Shown piece after piece: positions 25,971 to 35,156 of a stretch of DNA of 64,000 bases (positions are counted from its first letter, which is position 1; every line of letters starts with the position of its first letter). Position numbers and translations under genes: made by a program. This DNA is from Cryobacterium lactosi (GTDB lineage: Bacteria; Actinomycetota; Actinomycetes; Actinomycetales; Microbacteriaceae). The DNA lies in NCBI RefSeq assembly GCF_004403945.1, contig NZ_SOHM01000040.1:1-64000 (forward strand). Reading direction: 5' to 3'. The notes beneath the pieces were generated by a model. The model made no database searches and was not told the DNA's origin. It worked only from the letters and a program-made list of their open reading frames with translations.

Positions 25971-27238
25971 CAGTTCGCGACCTTGGCGGCGATGTCGCCG
26001 CGGTGCTGGGAGCCCTCGAGACCGATCAGGTCGACCGCCTCGTAGGCGCGGGCGCGGGCCTCGGTGAAGTCGGTGCCCACGGCAACGACGCTGAGTACCC
26101 GGCCGCCGGTGGCGACCAGTGTGGAGCCCTCCAGCGCGGTCGCGGCGTGTGCGATGGTCACACCGGTCACGGCGGCGGCGTCGGCCAGCCCGGTGATCGC
26201 ACGACCGGTCACGGGGGTCTCCGGGTAATTCTCGCTGGCGATCACCACGGTCACGGCGGCGTCGGCGGAGAATTCCGGGCGGGGCAGCCCGGCCAGTTCG
26301 CCGGTCGACGCGGCCAGCAGCAGCCCGCTCAACGGGGTGACCAGGCGTGGCAGCACGACCTGGGTCTCGGGGTCGCCGAAGCGGGCGTTGAATTCGATCA
26401 CCCGGATGCCGGCATCCGTGAGGATCAGCCCGCAGTACAGCAGCCCGATGAACGGGGTGTCTTCGGCGGCGAGCTGGCGCACGGTGGGCAGGGCGATGGT
26501 CTCGATGACCTCGTCCACGAAGGCGGCCTCGCTGCCGAACCCGGCGTCGAGCCAGGGCAGCGGCGAGTAGGCGCCCATGCCGCCGGTGTTGGGGCCCTCG
26601 TCGTTGTCGGCGAGGCGCTTGTAGTCCTGGGCGGGGGAGAGCGGCAGCACGGAATGACCGTCGCTGAGCAGGAAGAGGGAGACCTCCTGGCCGGCGAGGA
26701 ATTCCTCGATGAGTACCGCACCGTGCTGCAGCCAGCGCACAGCGTGGGCGAGGGCGTCGTCGCGGTCGGTGGTCACGAGCACACCCTTGCCGGCGGCCAG
26801 GCCGTCGGCCTTGACCACATACGGGGCGCCGTACTCGTCGAGCGCACCCTGCGCCTCGGCGAGGTTGCCGGCCCGCACCGCCCGGCCGGTGGGCACGCCG
26901 GCCTCGTCCATGATGCGCTTGGCGAAGGTTTTGCTGCCCTCGAGGGCGGCGGCGGCCTGGCCCGGTCCGAACACGGGGATGCCGCGGGTGCGCAGGGCGT
27001 CGGCGACGCCGGCCACCAGGGGAGCCTCGGGGCCCACCACGACGAGGTCGATGTTGTGCTCCTGGGCGAAGTTGGTCACCACATCGGAGTCGGTGGGGTC
27101 GAGGTCGACCACGGGCACATCCGCGGCGATGCCGGCATTGCCGGGTGCGGCGATCACGTGGGGTCGCGGCTCCTCACGCAGGAGGGCAGTGACGATGGCG
27201 TGCTCGCGGGCGCCGGAACCGAGGACCAGTATTCTCAC
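25970..27238 (-). CDS. purD: Phosphoribosylamine-glycine ligase
   Basis: This is a 422-residue GAR synthetase, which ligates glycine to phosphoribosylamine with ATP. It shows the N-terminal LVLGSGAREHAIV, ATP-grasp features (VKADGLAAGKGVLV), TGGMGAYSPLPW, and the C-terminal IEFNARFGDPETQ metal-binding motif. It is the first gene of a purD-purC pair on the minus strand and divergent from the SCP-like gene 90 bp away. Confidence 0.97.
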   Translation of the reverse strand: MRILVLGSGAREHAIVTALLREEPRPHVIAAPGNAGIAADVPVVDLDPTDSDVVTNFAQEHNIDLVVVGPEAPLVAGVADALRTRGIPVFGPGQAAAALEGSKTFAKRIMDEAGVPTGRAVRAGNLAEAQGALDEYGAPYVVKADGLAAGKGVLVTTDRDDALAHAVRWLQHGAVLIEEFLAGQEVSLFLLSDGHSVLPLSPAQDYKRLADNDEGPNTGGMGAYSPLPWLDAGFGSEAAFVDEVIETIALPTVRQLAAEDTPFIGLLYCGLILTDAGIRVIEFNARFGDPETQVVLPRLVTPLSGLLLAASTGELAGLPRPEFSADAAVTVVIASENYPETPVTGRAITGLADAAAVTGVTIAHAATALEGSTLVATGGRVLSVVAVGTDFTEARARAYEAVDLIGLEGSQHRGDIAAKVAN

Positions 27239-27327
27239 CGGATCAGGCTACCCGGCCAACACGGTGACGCGCACCTCGGCCGACGCCCGGCGTCACGGCG
27301 CGGTGCGGGAGACGGCAGACTGGAGGC

Positions 27328-27690
27328 ATGGCACGCGCAAGAATCGACGACGGACTGGGCCGCACCGCTGTGAAGGCCTACCTGGCCGACGAGGCCGGCG
27401 CGAGCCGGGACACCAAGGCGCTCGCCGTGCGGTACACCCTGCAGATCCTCGCCGAGCAGGCCGAGGGCAACACCGTCGAGGTGCGCGTGCCGCCGTTCGG
27501 CGCCACCCAGTGCATAGCCGGCCCCCGGCACACCCGCGGCACCCCGCCCAACGTGGTCGAAACGGATGTCGCCACCTGGCTGGCCCTGGCCACCGGCACC
27601 CTGGCCTGGCCCGACGGCATCAGCTCCGGCCGCATCCACGCCTCCGGGCAGCGCGCCGACCTCAGCGCCGAGCTGCCCCTGTTCCCCTAG
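27328..27690 (+). CDS. Sterol-carrier-like family protein
   Basis: This 120-residue protein matches the small actinobacterial sterol-carrier (SCP-2-like) family often found beside purine genes. Visible features are KALAVRYTLQILAEQAEGNTV, VEVRVPPFGATQCI and a C-terminal DVATWLALATGTLAW followed by GRIHASGQRADLS, which is the usual SCP fold ending. The ATG at 27328 has GGAGG five bases upstream. The ligand is unknown. It is convergent with the GH32 gene. Confidence 0.82.
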   Translation: MARARIDDGLGRTAVKAYLADEAGASRDTKALAVRYTLQILAEQAEGNTVEVRVPPFGATQCIAGPRHTRGTPPNVVETDVATWLALATGTLAWPDGISSGRIHASGQRADLSAELPLFP

Positions 27691-27708
27691 CGGCACCCAA
27701 GCGCCGCT
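27689..27708. terminator. Small hairpin between SCP-like and GH32 genes
   Basis: AGCGGC and GCCGCT form a 6-bp stem with an 8-nt loop, starting inside the SCP-like gene's TAG stop. It lies between convergent genes, but there is no U-run, so intrinsic termination is only a possibility. Confidence 0.35.
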
Positions 27709-27756
27709 TCCGGATGGGCCGCAGTTCGGACGCACCGCGGGAGCTGAACGGGATCT

Positions 27757-29325
27757 CTAGCGTTCGGGCCACAGCCGGCGCGGAGCGTCCCAGATGTCCG
27801 CCATGAGCCACGACGCGGCCTCCTTCACGTGCACCCGGCCGCGGATGCCGACGAACTCGACGCCCAGCGCGTCCGCGCGGGTCGGGTACACGCGGCAAGC
27901 CAGCGGTTGTCCGTTGGCGAAGATCTCCAGCGCAGAGTGATCCGCGAGCACCCGCAGATGGATCTGCCCGTCGACGTGCCTGATCGGGCCGCTGCGCGAG
28001 GTCGCATCCACGGTCGCGTCAAGGCTGCTGGCCGTGCGAACCAGCTCCAGGGTGACGTCGGCGTCTGGGTCGTCGGGCCGGGACAACCGGATGACGGTGC
28101 GTTCGGCGCCGTCGTCGGTGGCCCGCACAACCAATTCGGACTCGGATCCCGGCTCCAGGTGCAGGTCGGCCACGATGTCGAACTGGTCGCCCGGAAGCAG
28201 GCCGGCCCGGCGGTCCCCTCTGGTGAGTACAAATCCATCCAGGCGAACATGCTCCCGCCGCAGCGTTTCCAGTTCCGGCACCGGCTCCTGGTACAGGGTG
28301 CCATCAGGGGAGCGGCTGACTAGCCGCGGCAACGACATGACGCCCGACCACCCCGCCGCCTCGGCCGCCGCGTCGGAGCGGCCCTCCTGAAGCCAGCCGA
28401 ACATCACCCGACGGCCCCGCGCATCCAGGGTGGACTGCGGCGCGTAGAAGTACCGTCCGCCGTAGTCGAGCCGGTGCAGGGCCGTGCGCTCAAAACGGGT
28501 GCCGCTGTAGCGACCCGTCAGGTACAGCGTGTGCCGGGTCACCCCGTCGTCCCACGCCGAGAACACGAGAACGTCCGGGTCGACCGGTTCGTGGTCCCCG
28601 CCCGCGGCTTCCAGCCGGAACAGGTCCACGCACTCCCACATGGTGCCGGTCCAGTCGTCGGCGGTGGTGTCCCGGTCGCCGCTGTCGCCCACGATCAGCG
28701 GGCCGAGGTAGCTCCAGTTGCGCAGGTCCGGCGATTCATAGAGCAGCGCAGTGCCACCCTGGCCACGGATCCCGGAGCCGATGAGTTGACGCCAGCCACC
28801 GCCAGGGTGCGGCCACACGCAGTGATCCCGAAAGGCCGTCAGCTCCAGCGCCGCCGGCGGCGCGGAGATCACCGGATTGGCCGCATCGACGACCCACTCG
28901 GTGAGATCCTTCGATCCCACGGCGACACAGGGCAGTTCCTGCTCGTCGCGGCGTCCCGAATAGATGAGCGTCGGCACCCCGTTGTCGTTCACGAGCACCC
29001 CCGACCAGCATCCGTCGGCATCTGCGGCATCCGCGTCGTCGCCAGGGACCAGGGCCACCGGGGCATCGGTCCAGGTGACCAGGTCGGGGCTCGTCGCATG
29101 TCCCCAATGGATGCGGCTGTGCACGGCCTTGAGTGGGTTGTACTGGTAGAAGAGATGGTAGACGCCGTTCCAGTGGCTCAGACCGTTCGGGTCGTTGAGC
29201 CAGCCGGCCGGGGACACGAAGTGGAAGCGTGGGCGGTGCGAATCGCCCTCCGCGCGCGTCACAAGGGCGTCTGGACTGGTCGTCGGTTCGGGACGCTCCT
29301 GGACGGGCGGGAGGAGCTGGTTCAC
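27757..29325 (-). CDS. Glycoside hydrolase family 32 (beta-fructosidase)
   Basis: This 522-residue GH32 enzyme has the nucleophile motif GWLNDPNGL near residue 45, FRDHCVW in place of the common RDP motif, and acid/base WECVDLF around residue 242. The C-terminal beta-sandwich is present (DHSALEIFANGQPLACRVYP). There is no signal peptide, so it acts on fructosides in the cytoplasm. The GTG start at 29325 overlaps the transporter ATPase stop by four bases, which ties it to the Opp-like importer and suggests that fructo-oligosaccharides or sucrose are imported intact and then hydrolysed. Confidence 0.92.
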   Translation of the reverse strand: MNQLLPPVQERPEPTTSPDALVTRAEGDSHRPRFHFVSPAGWLNDPNGLSHWNGVYHLFYQYNPLKAVHSRIHWGHATSPDLVTWTDAPVALVPGDDADAADADGCWSGVLVNDNGVPTLIYSGRRDEQELPCVAVGSKDLTEWVVDAANPVISAPPAALELTAFRDHCVWPHPGGGWRQLIGSGIRGQGGTALLYESPDLRNWSYLGPLIVGDSGDRDTTADDWTGTMWECVDLFRLEAAGGDHEPVDPDVLVFSAWDDGVTRHTLYLTGRYSGTRFERTALHRLDYGGRYFYAPQSTLDARGRRVMFGWLQEGRSDAAAEAAGWSGVMSLPRLVSRSPDGTLYQEPVPELETLRREHVRLDGFVLTRGDRRAGLLPGDQFDIVADLHLEPGSESELVVRATDDGAERTVIRLSRPDDPDADVTLELVRTASSLDATVDATSRSGPIRHVDGQIHLRVLADHSALEIFANGQPLACRVYPTRADALGVEFVGIRGRVHVKEAASWLMADIWDAPRRLWPER

Positions 29326-30422
29326 CGGGTGGCCTTTCTGGTCGGTGCCGGGGCGACGTCGAGGTCGGGGGCAGAATCGAGGTCGGGTTGGGCGTCGGAA
29401 TCGGTCAGTAACGGATTGGCTGCGGCGGAGACCTGCGGCGCGTACAGGTGGCAGCGCACCCAGTGATCGGGGCCTATGGTGTGCCGCACCGGCACGGTGG
29501 CACTGCAGTCCGGTCCCTGCCACGGGCATGCGGTCGGCGCCAGCACCGCCCGCCGTAGCAGCGCCCGCTGATGCGGGTCGTAGCGAACGGTCCGAGCCGG
29601 ATCCGGAACGGCCGACAGCAGCAGCTGGGTGTACGGATGGGATGGATTCTTCATCAGTTCCAGTGACTCCCCGCCCTCCACGAGGGCGCCGGCGAACATC
29701 ACGAGCGTGGTGTCGGCCACATACCGGGCCGAGGCCAGGTCGTGGGTGATGAACAGCATCGAGATGCCACGCTCGTCACGCAGCCGGGCCATCAGGTTGA
29801 GGATGCCGATGCGCACCGAAACGTCGAGCATCGATGTGGGCTCGTCGGCGAGGATGATCTCGGGGTCCACGGCAAGCGCCCGCGCGATCGATACCCGTTG
29901 GCGCTGCCCACCGGACAGCTCGTGTGGGTAGCTGTCGAGCATGTCTTCGGTCAGCCCGACCGTGCGCATCAGCTCAGCGGATCGGCGCCGCACCTCCTGG
30001 CGGCTTCGTGCCTTGCCGTGGATGCGCAGGGGCCGCTCCAGGAAGTGTTCCACCCGGTGCGCCGGGTTCAGCGAGCCGAACGGGTCCTGGAAAACCATCT
30101 GCACCGTGCCTCGGTACCGGCGGGAGGCCGCTGACTTCTCGGTCTTGAGCACATCCCGGCCGCCGACGACGATCGACCCGGCCGTGGGCCGTTCCAGGCG
30201 GGCGAGGGCTCGAGCCACGGTGCTCTTGCCGCTGCCGGACTCCCCGACCAGAGCAACGATCGTGCCGCGGGGGATATCGAAGTCGACGTTGTCCACCGCG
30301 CGCATGCTTCGTCTGGAGAACAGCCCGCCGAGCGGGAAATCCTTCGTGAGCCCGCGCACCCGCACGCTCACGTCGTCGATCGGGGCCGTGCTGGGTCGGC
30401 GCTGGCCGGTGTCGGTCGTCAT
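29322..30422 (-). CDS. Oligopeptide/oligosaccharide ABC transporter ATPase (DppF-like)
   Basis: This 366-residue ATPase of the Opp/Dpp family has Walker A GESGSGKST, signature LSGGQRQRVSIARAL, Walker B EIILADEPTSMLD and the C-terminal Cys-containing oligo_HPY region (CPWQGPDCSATVPV). The last 40 residues form a variable acidic/basic tail. It overlaps the upstream DppD-like gene and the downstream GH32 gene by four bases each. Despite the peptide-type name, the neighbours point to a sugar substrate. Confidence 0.92.
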   Translation of the reverse strand: MTTDTGQRRPSTAPIDDVSVRVRGLTKDFPLGGLFSRRSMRAVDNVDFDIPRGTIVALVGESGSGKSTVARALARLERPTAGSIVVGGRDVLKTEKSAASRRYRGTVQMVFQDPFGSLNPAHRVEHFLERPLRIHGKARSRQEVRRRSAELMRTVGLTEDMLDSYPHELSGGQRQRVSIARALAVDPEIILADEPTSMLDVSVRIGILNLMARLRDERGISMLFITHDLASARYVADTTLVMFAGALVEGGESLELMKNPSHPYTQLLLSAVPDPARTVRYDPHQRALLRRAVLAPTACPWQGPDCSATVPVRHTIGPDHWVRCHLYAPQVSAAANPLLTDSDAQPDLDSAPDLDVAPAPTRKATR

Positions 30423-31402
30423 GCTGCGGTTCCTTCGATGCTCGTGCGCGGGTGCTCGGCTACAAAACGTCCGGGCTGGACCTCGCGCAGGTCGGGGATG
30501 TTGCCGGAACAGTTGGCCCGGTCGGGTGGGCAGGCAACGTGGAAGGAGCAGCTCCCCGAGGTGCCGTCGGTCGCGCGCACTGAATCAGACAGGCCGGTCA
30601 GGCGAACGCGCGGACCGGTCAACGGCGGAAACGCGTTCATCAGCGACAGCGTGTACGGATGCAGGGGACTGGCGAACATCAGCTCCGCGTCGGCCATCTC
30701 CACGAGCCGGCCGCTGTGCATGACGGCCATGCGGTGAGACAGCTCCACCATGAGGGACATGTCGTGGGTGATGAAGAGCACCGAGAACCCCAGCTGCCGC
30801 TGAAGATCGCTGATCTGCGCCATGATCTCCTGTTGCACGACCACGTCGAGCGCGGTCGTCGGTTCATCCATGATCAGCAGCGAGGGCTCCAGCGCGAGGG
30901 CCATAGCGATCACGGCGCGTTGGCGCATGCCCCCGGAGAGCTGATGCGGGTAGGAGTCCAACCGCACCGGATCGATGCTCACCAGGCGCAGCAGCTCGGC
31001 CGAACGGCTGCGGGCCTGCTTCACTGACAGCCCCTCGTGGGTGGTGAAGATGTCCACCATCTGGCTCCCGATGGTCATCACAGGGTTGAGCGAGTTCATC
31101 GCGCTCTGGAAGATCATCGCGATCTCCTTCCAGCGGAACCGGCGCAGTTCTTCTCCGCGCATGGCCAGAAGGTCTCGGCCCCTGAACCTGATCTGCCCGC
31201 CCGTGATCTCGGCGGGGTCCTTCAGGAGTCGCATGATGGCGTTGGCGACCGTGGACTTGCCGCAGCCGGATTCGCCGGCCAGGCCGAAGATCTCGCCCTC
31301 ACCGATGCTGAACGATACGTCGTTGACGGCGACCACCTGGCGGTTGTCGCCGTGGTATTCCACTCGCAGGTTGGTGACCTCGAGGATCGGGGTGGTACTC
31401 AT
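30419..31402 (-). CDS. Oligopeptide/oligosaccharide ABC transporter ATPase (DppD-like)
   Basis: This 327-residue ATPase has Walker [10 protein letters not shown], signature [15 protein letters not shown], Walker [14 protein letters not shown], and a Cys-rich C-terminal segment ([16 protein letters not shown]) of the oligo_HPY type. The ATG at 31402 overlaps the permease stop by four bases. It pairs with the DppF-like subunit to energise the importer. Confidence 0.92.
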   Translation of the reverse strand: MSTTPILEVTNLRVEYHGDNRQVVAVNDVSFSIGEGEIFGLAGESGCGKSTVANAIMRLLKDPAEITGGQIRFRGRDLLAMRGEELRRFRWKEIAMIFQSAMNSLNPVMTIGSQMVDIFTTHEGLSVKQARSRSAELLRLVSIDPVRLDSYPHQLSGGMRQRAVIAMALALEPSLLIMDEPTTALDVVVQQEIMAQISDLQRQLGFSVLFITHDMSLMVELSHRMAVMHSGRLVEMADAELMFASPLHPYTLSLMNAFPPLTGPRVRLTGLSDSVRATDGTSGSCSFHVACPPDRANCSGNIPDLREVQPGRFVAEHPRTSIEGTAA

Positions 31403-32340
31403 GCGCGGGTCCGTCCCTTCTTCGTCGTGCGCAGCCGGGGGTTCGTGACCTCGTCGACGGCGTAGTTGACCATGGCCAGGGCGAATGCCACCAGCGCGAT
31501 GCAGAGGCCGGACGGTACGAAGGCCCACCACGCCCCGGTGAACAGAGCTCCGTCGTTGCTTGCCCAGTACAGATTGGTGCCCCAGCTCACGACGCTTGCG
31601 TCGCCGAGCCCGAGGAACTCGAGGCCCGCCTGGGCGCCGATGCCGAAGATGACGCAGGCCAGGAAGGTGCTCATCACGATGGAGGCCATGTTCGGCAAGA
31701 TCTCGCGGAACATGATGCGCAGCGGATGCTCGCCGGTCACGACGGCGGCGGCGACGAAGTCCTTGCTGCGGATGGACAGCGCCTGTGAGCGCAGCACCCG
31801 GGCCGACCCGGCCCAGCCGGTGATGATGAGCACCACGACGACGGTTCCGATGCCCGGCGGTAGGAAGGCGGCGAGGATCACCAGCAGCGGCAGCCCGGGG
31901 ATCAGCAGGAAGACGTTGGTGACCAGGGAGAGCAGGTCGTCGATGACCCGCCCGAAATAGGCCGAGGCCACGCCCACCAGGAGACCGACCAGGGTCGCCG
32001 CCGCTCCCACGACGAAGCCGACCAGCAGCGAGGTCCTTGCGCCGTGCATGGTCAGGGCGAGAACGTCCTGGCCCTTGGCGGTAGTGCCGAACAGGTGCTC
32101 CAGCGACGGGGGCTGCGAGGCGATCGCCGTGATGAGCGACGGGTTTCCGGGGGCCAGCAGCGGCGCCGCAAGCGCGACCACACCGAACAACAGCAGCACG
32201 CAGGCACCGAAGGCCGCCTTGCGATTGCCCAGGATGCCGCGGAGCAAGCCCCGGCGTGGCCGACGGGTGGACGCCGGCGCGCTGGCGGGGGCATCCGGTG
32301 TGGCCAGCGCCACGGTTTCAGAGGGATTGGTGACAGACAT
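31399..32340 (-). CDS. ABC transporter permease (DppC-like)
   Basis: This 313-residue permease has an N-terminal cytoplasmic extension, a first helix (KAAFGACVLLLFGVVALAAP) and about five further helices. The EAA-like loop (VLRSQALSIRSKDFVAAAVV) contacts the ATPases. It overlaps the DppD-like gene and is 13 bases downstream of the DppB-like gene, all in one operon. Confidence 0.92.
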   Translation of the reverse strand: MSVTNPSETVALATPDAPASAPASTRRPRRGLLRGILGNRKAAFGACVLLLFGVVALAAPLLAPGNPSLITAIASQPPSLEHLFGTTAKGQDVLALTMHGARTSLLVGFVVGAAATLVGLLVGVASAYFGRVIDDLLSLVTNVFLLIPGLPLLVILAAFLPPGIGTVVVVLIITGWAGSARVLRSQALSIRSKDFVAAAVVTGEHPLRIMFREILPNMASIVMSTFLACVIFGIGAQAGLEFLGLGDASVVSWGTNLYWASNDGALFTGAWWAFVPSGLCIALVAFALAMVNYAVDEVTNPRLRTTKKGRTRA

Positions 32341-32353
32341 GATGTTCTCCGTC

Positions 32354-33331
32354 TCAGCTCACCCGCACGCGCGGGTCGAGGCGCACGTACACGATGTCAA
32401 CGAGGAAGTTGGCAACGAGCACGGCGGCCGTAATGGTGAGGAAAATGCCCTGCATGAGTGGGTAGTCCAGCCCCTGCACGGCGGCGAGCAGCTGATAGCC
32501 CACGCCCGGGTAGGCGAAGACCACCTCGGTGAGTAGCGCGCCTCCCACGATGAAGCCGAAGGACATGCCGAAGGCGGTGACGCTGGGCAGCATGGCGTTG
32601 CGTGCGGCGTAGCGGAACATGATGCGGTTGTTCGTCAGGCCCTTCGCCTCGGCCATGAGGATGTAGTCCTCGGCGGTCGTGGCGATCATGGTGTTGCGCA
32701 TGCCGAGCATCCAGCCACCGATCGAGACCAGCACGATGGTCAGTGCGGGCAGGAACAGGTGTGTGGCGACGCTGGAGACGAAGGTCCAGGACAGGTCCGG
32801 CGTCATTCCGGCGTCGAAGGCGTGCCGGATGGGGAACCAGCCGAGCACGACCCCGAACAGGTAGAGCGCCGCCATGGCGAGCCAGAAGTAGGGGAACGAG
32901 CCCACGAAGACCAGAATCGGCGGGAAGACTGAGTCCAGGACTCCGCCGCGTCGCCAGGCCGCGAGGATGCCCAGGAGGTTGCCGATCAGGACGGCGATCA
33001 CCAGGGCGGTGCCGCCGAGCAGGAGGGTCCAGCCGATCTGGCTTCCGATGACCTCCGAGACGGGGGTGGGAAAGCGGGAGATCGATACGCCCATCTGACC
33101 GGTGAAGATGTTCTGCACGTAGGTGAGGTACTGCTGCCAGATCGGCCGTTCGTCCAGGCCGAACAGCTGGCGCAGCTGCTCGATCTGGTGGGGCTGCATC
33201 TTGTTCGCCGCCTGGGCGAACATGCGGGTGACGGGGTCGCCGGGCATGAACCGAGGCAGGAGGAAGTTGAGGGTGATCGACACCCAGAAGGCGAGGAGGT
33301 AAAAAGCCAACCGCCGCACTATGAATCGCAC
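32354..33331 (-). CDS. ABC transporter permease (DppB-like)
   Basis: This 325-residue inner-membrane permease starts FIVRRLAFYLLAFWVSITLN and contains NFLLPRFMPGDPVTRM, typical of DppB/OppB. The later EAA region (ATTAEDYILMAEAKGLTNN) is clear. The GTG at 33331 is preferred over an upstream GTG at 33400 because the DppB-type N-terminus begins there; GGAG lies about nine bases upstream. It lies about 90 bases after the binding-protein gene. Confidence 0.9.
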   Translation of the reverse strand: MRFIVRRLAFYLLAFWVSITLNFLLPRFMPGDPVTRMFAQAANKMQPHQIEQLRQLFGLDERPIWQQYLTYVQNIFTGQMGVSISRFPTPVSEVIGSQIGWTLLLGGTALVIAVLIGNLLGILAAWRRGGVLDSVFPPILVFVGSFPYFWLAMAALYLFGVVLGWFPIRHAFDAGMTPDLSWTFVSSVATHLFLPALTIVLVSIGGWMLGMRNTMIATTAEDYILMAEAKGLTNNRIMFRYAARNAMLPSVTAFGMSFGFIVGGALLTEVVFAYPGVGYQLLAAVQGLDYPLMQGIFLTITAAVLVANFLVDIVYVRLDPRVRVS

Positions 33332-33424
33332 TGGTTGTGCTCCGTTCTTGACATGGCTATCGGGCGGATGCCGGTGCCCGACAGCCGCAGAGGGCGGCAC
33401 CCCGCGAGGGGGTGCCGCCGAGCG

Positions 33425-35089
33425 CTACTTCGTGACGGGTTCCAGGCTGGTCAGCACGAGAACCGTCGTGGGGGACTTGGTGGAGAGCGTCGCGTACGGG
33501 TCGCTGGCCGTGGGCCATCCGGTGAAGCGGGTGTCGGTGAACATCCCCCATTCCGGACCGGCGAACAGGGGGATGACCGGCGCATCGGCGTCGAACTGGG
33601 CCTGGAGTCCGTTTACGGCCTCGGTCTGGGCCGCCGGGTCGGAGCTGGCGGCGAAGGTCGCGAGCAGGGCGTCCGCTTCCGGGCTGGCAAAGCGGTGGTA
33701 GTTCTCGAAGGTCTTCTCGCCGACCGGTTTCACCGTGTCGGTTGACATGACACCGCGGTAGAACTGGTACGGGGTCGGGGCGTTGTTGCTCCAGACGATT
33801 CCGGTGTCGAAGCTGCCGTCCTCGTAACTCGCTGAGACCGTGGGCCAGTCGGGTGAATCGACCTTCGCGGTGATGCCGACCTCGGCAAGGTTCTGCGAAA
33901 TGATGGTGGCCGCGGAGAGCCAGTCCGACGAGGCGGAGCCCACCGAGATGTCCAGGGTGAACGGGGACCCGTCCGGAAGCGTGCGGGTGCCGTCGGCGCC
34001 GAGAGGGTAGCCGGCGGAGTCGAAGAGCGCATTGGCTGCGTCGACATCGTGATTCGTCCAGTCGCAGGATGCGGCGATGTCGGCATCCACCCAGGTCGTG
34101 TACGCGCCCGAGAGGCCCGTGCAGTCGGCCGGAGACGTGTAGCCGTTCATAGCGATGTCGGTGACCTGCTCGCGATCCACGGCCATGCTCAGCGCCTTGC
34201 GCACGTTGACGTCGTCGAAGGGAGCCTTGGTGGTGTTCAACTGCCAGTTGATCATCGAGCCCGTGGACGGGAACCAGAACTGGCGGTGTTCAGGGTCTTT
34301 GGCGACGAAGGACTTCTCGATGTCCGGCATGAACTGATAGGCCCAGTCGACCTCGCCGTTGACCGCGGCGAGGTTGGCACCGTCGTTGCCGGCGAAGGCG
34401 AGCATGCGGATGCCCGCGATCTTCTGCTTCTCCGGCTGCCAGTAGTTCGGGTTCTTGCCGAGGTCGAAGCTCTGGCTCTGGAAGCTGGTGACCTCGGTGT
34501 ACGGCCCGGTTCCCACCGGGGTGCCGTTGGTGTCCTTGGCGGGGTCGTCGATCTCCTTCCAGATGTGCTGGGGAACGATGATCTGCTGGCCGATTTCGTA
34601 CAGGGCGGGGGAGTAGGGGCGGTTCAGGATGAACCGCACCGTCTGGTCGCCGTCTGCTTCGACACTGTCGAGGTAGTCGAAGCCGCCGAGAAGTTCCTTC
34701 TGCAGCTCGAAGGTGTACGCGACATCCCCGGCGATCATGGGTTCACCGTCAGACCAGGTGACGCCGTCGCGCATGGTGAACGTGAGCACGAGCCCGTCAT
34801 CGCTCGCGACCCAGTCGGTGGCCAGCCACGGGGTGGTTCCGCCGTCGGCCGGGTTGTACACGAGCATCGATTCGTAGACAGCCTGCTGCGTCATCGGTGC
34901 CGCGTTGGGAGTGAACGGGTTGAAGTTGCGGGAGAACGTGCCCATGTCCTCGCGCGGGATGGTGAGCAGCTGGTCGCCGGAGGTGTCGATGGCGTTACCG
35001 CCGGCAGTGCACCCGGCCAGCAGCACGGCACCGGTGAGAACCGCGGCCAAAGCCATGGCCGATCGGCTCTTTCGTATGGAGTGTGGCAT
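33425..35089 (-). CDS. Extracellular solute-binding lipoprotein (family 5)
   Basis: This 554-residue periplasmic-binding-protein-like lipoprotein has the signal peptide SAMALAAVLTGAVLLAGC with a lipobox Cys at about residue 27. The mature part matches family 5 (Opp/Dpp-type) binding proteins: TWSDGEPMIAGDVAYTFEL, then YWQPEKQKIAGIRM and VRKALSMAVDREQV. Some family 5 proteins bind oligosaccharides, and the operon context suggests a fructoside. It is the first transporter gene, 67 bases after the lacI-type regulator. Confidence 0.92.
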   Translation of the reverse strand: MPHSIRKSRSAMALAAVLTGAVLLAGCTAGGNAIDTSGDQLLTIPREDMGTFSRNFNPFTPNAAPMTQQAVYESMLVYNPADGGTTPWLATDWVASDDGLVLTFTMRDGVTWSDGEPMIAGDVAYTFELQKELLGGFDYLDSVEADGDQTVRFILNRPYSPALYEIGQQIIVPQHIWKEIDDPAKDTNGTPVGTGPYTEVTSFQSQSFDLGKNPNYWQPEKQKIAGIRMLAFAGNDGANLAAVNGEVDWAYQFMPDIEKSFVAKDPEHRQFWFPSTGSMINWQLNTTKAPFDDVNVRKALSMAVDREQVTDIAMNGYTSPADCTGLSGAYTTWVDADIAASCDWTNHDVDAANALFDSAGYPLGADGTRTLPDGSPFTLDISVGSASSDWLSAATIISQNLAEVGITAKVDSPDWPTVSASYEDGSFDTGIVWSNNAPTPYQFYRGVMSTDTVKPVGEKTFENYHRFASPEADALLATFAASSDPAAQTEAVNGLQAQFDADAPVIPLFAGPEWGMFTDTRFTGWPTASDPYATLSTKSPTTVLVLTSLEPVTK

Positions 35090-35156
35090 TATGATTGTGT
35101 CCTTTCATCGACGCTGAGCGCGTGGTGGGGTGGCAATGCGTCGGTCTGATTCGCAG

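Noticed and set aside
30419..31531. Longer N-terminus for the DppD-like ATPase
   Set aside because: The extra 43 residues come from the permease gene in another frame; the ATGA overlap at 31402 gives the normal start.
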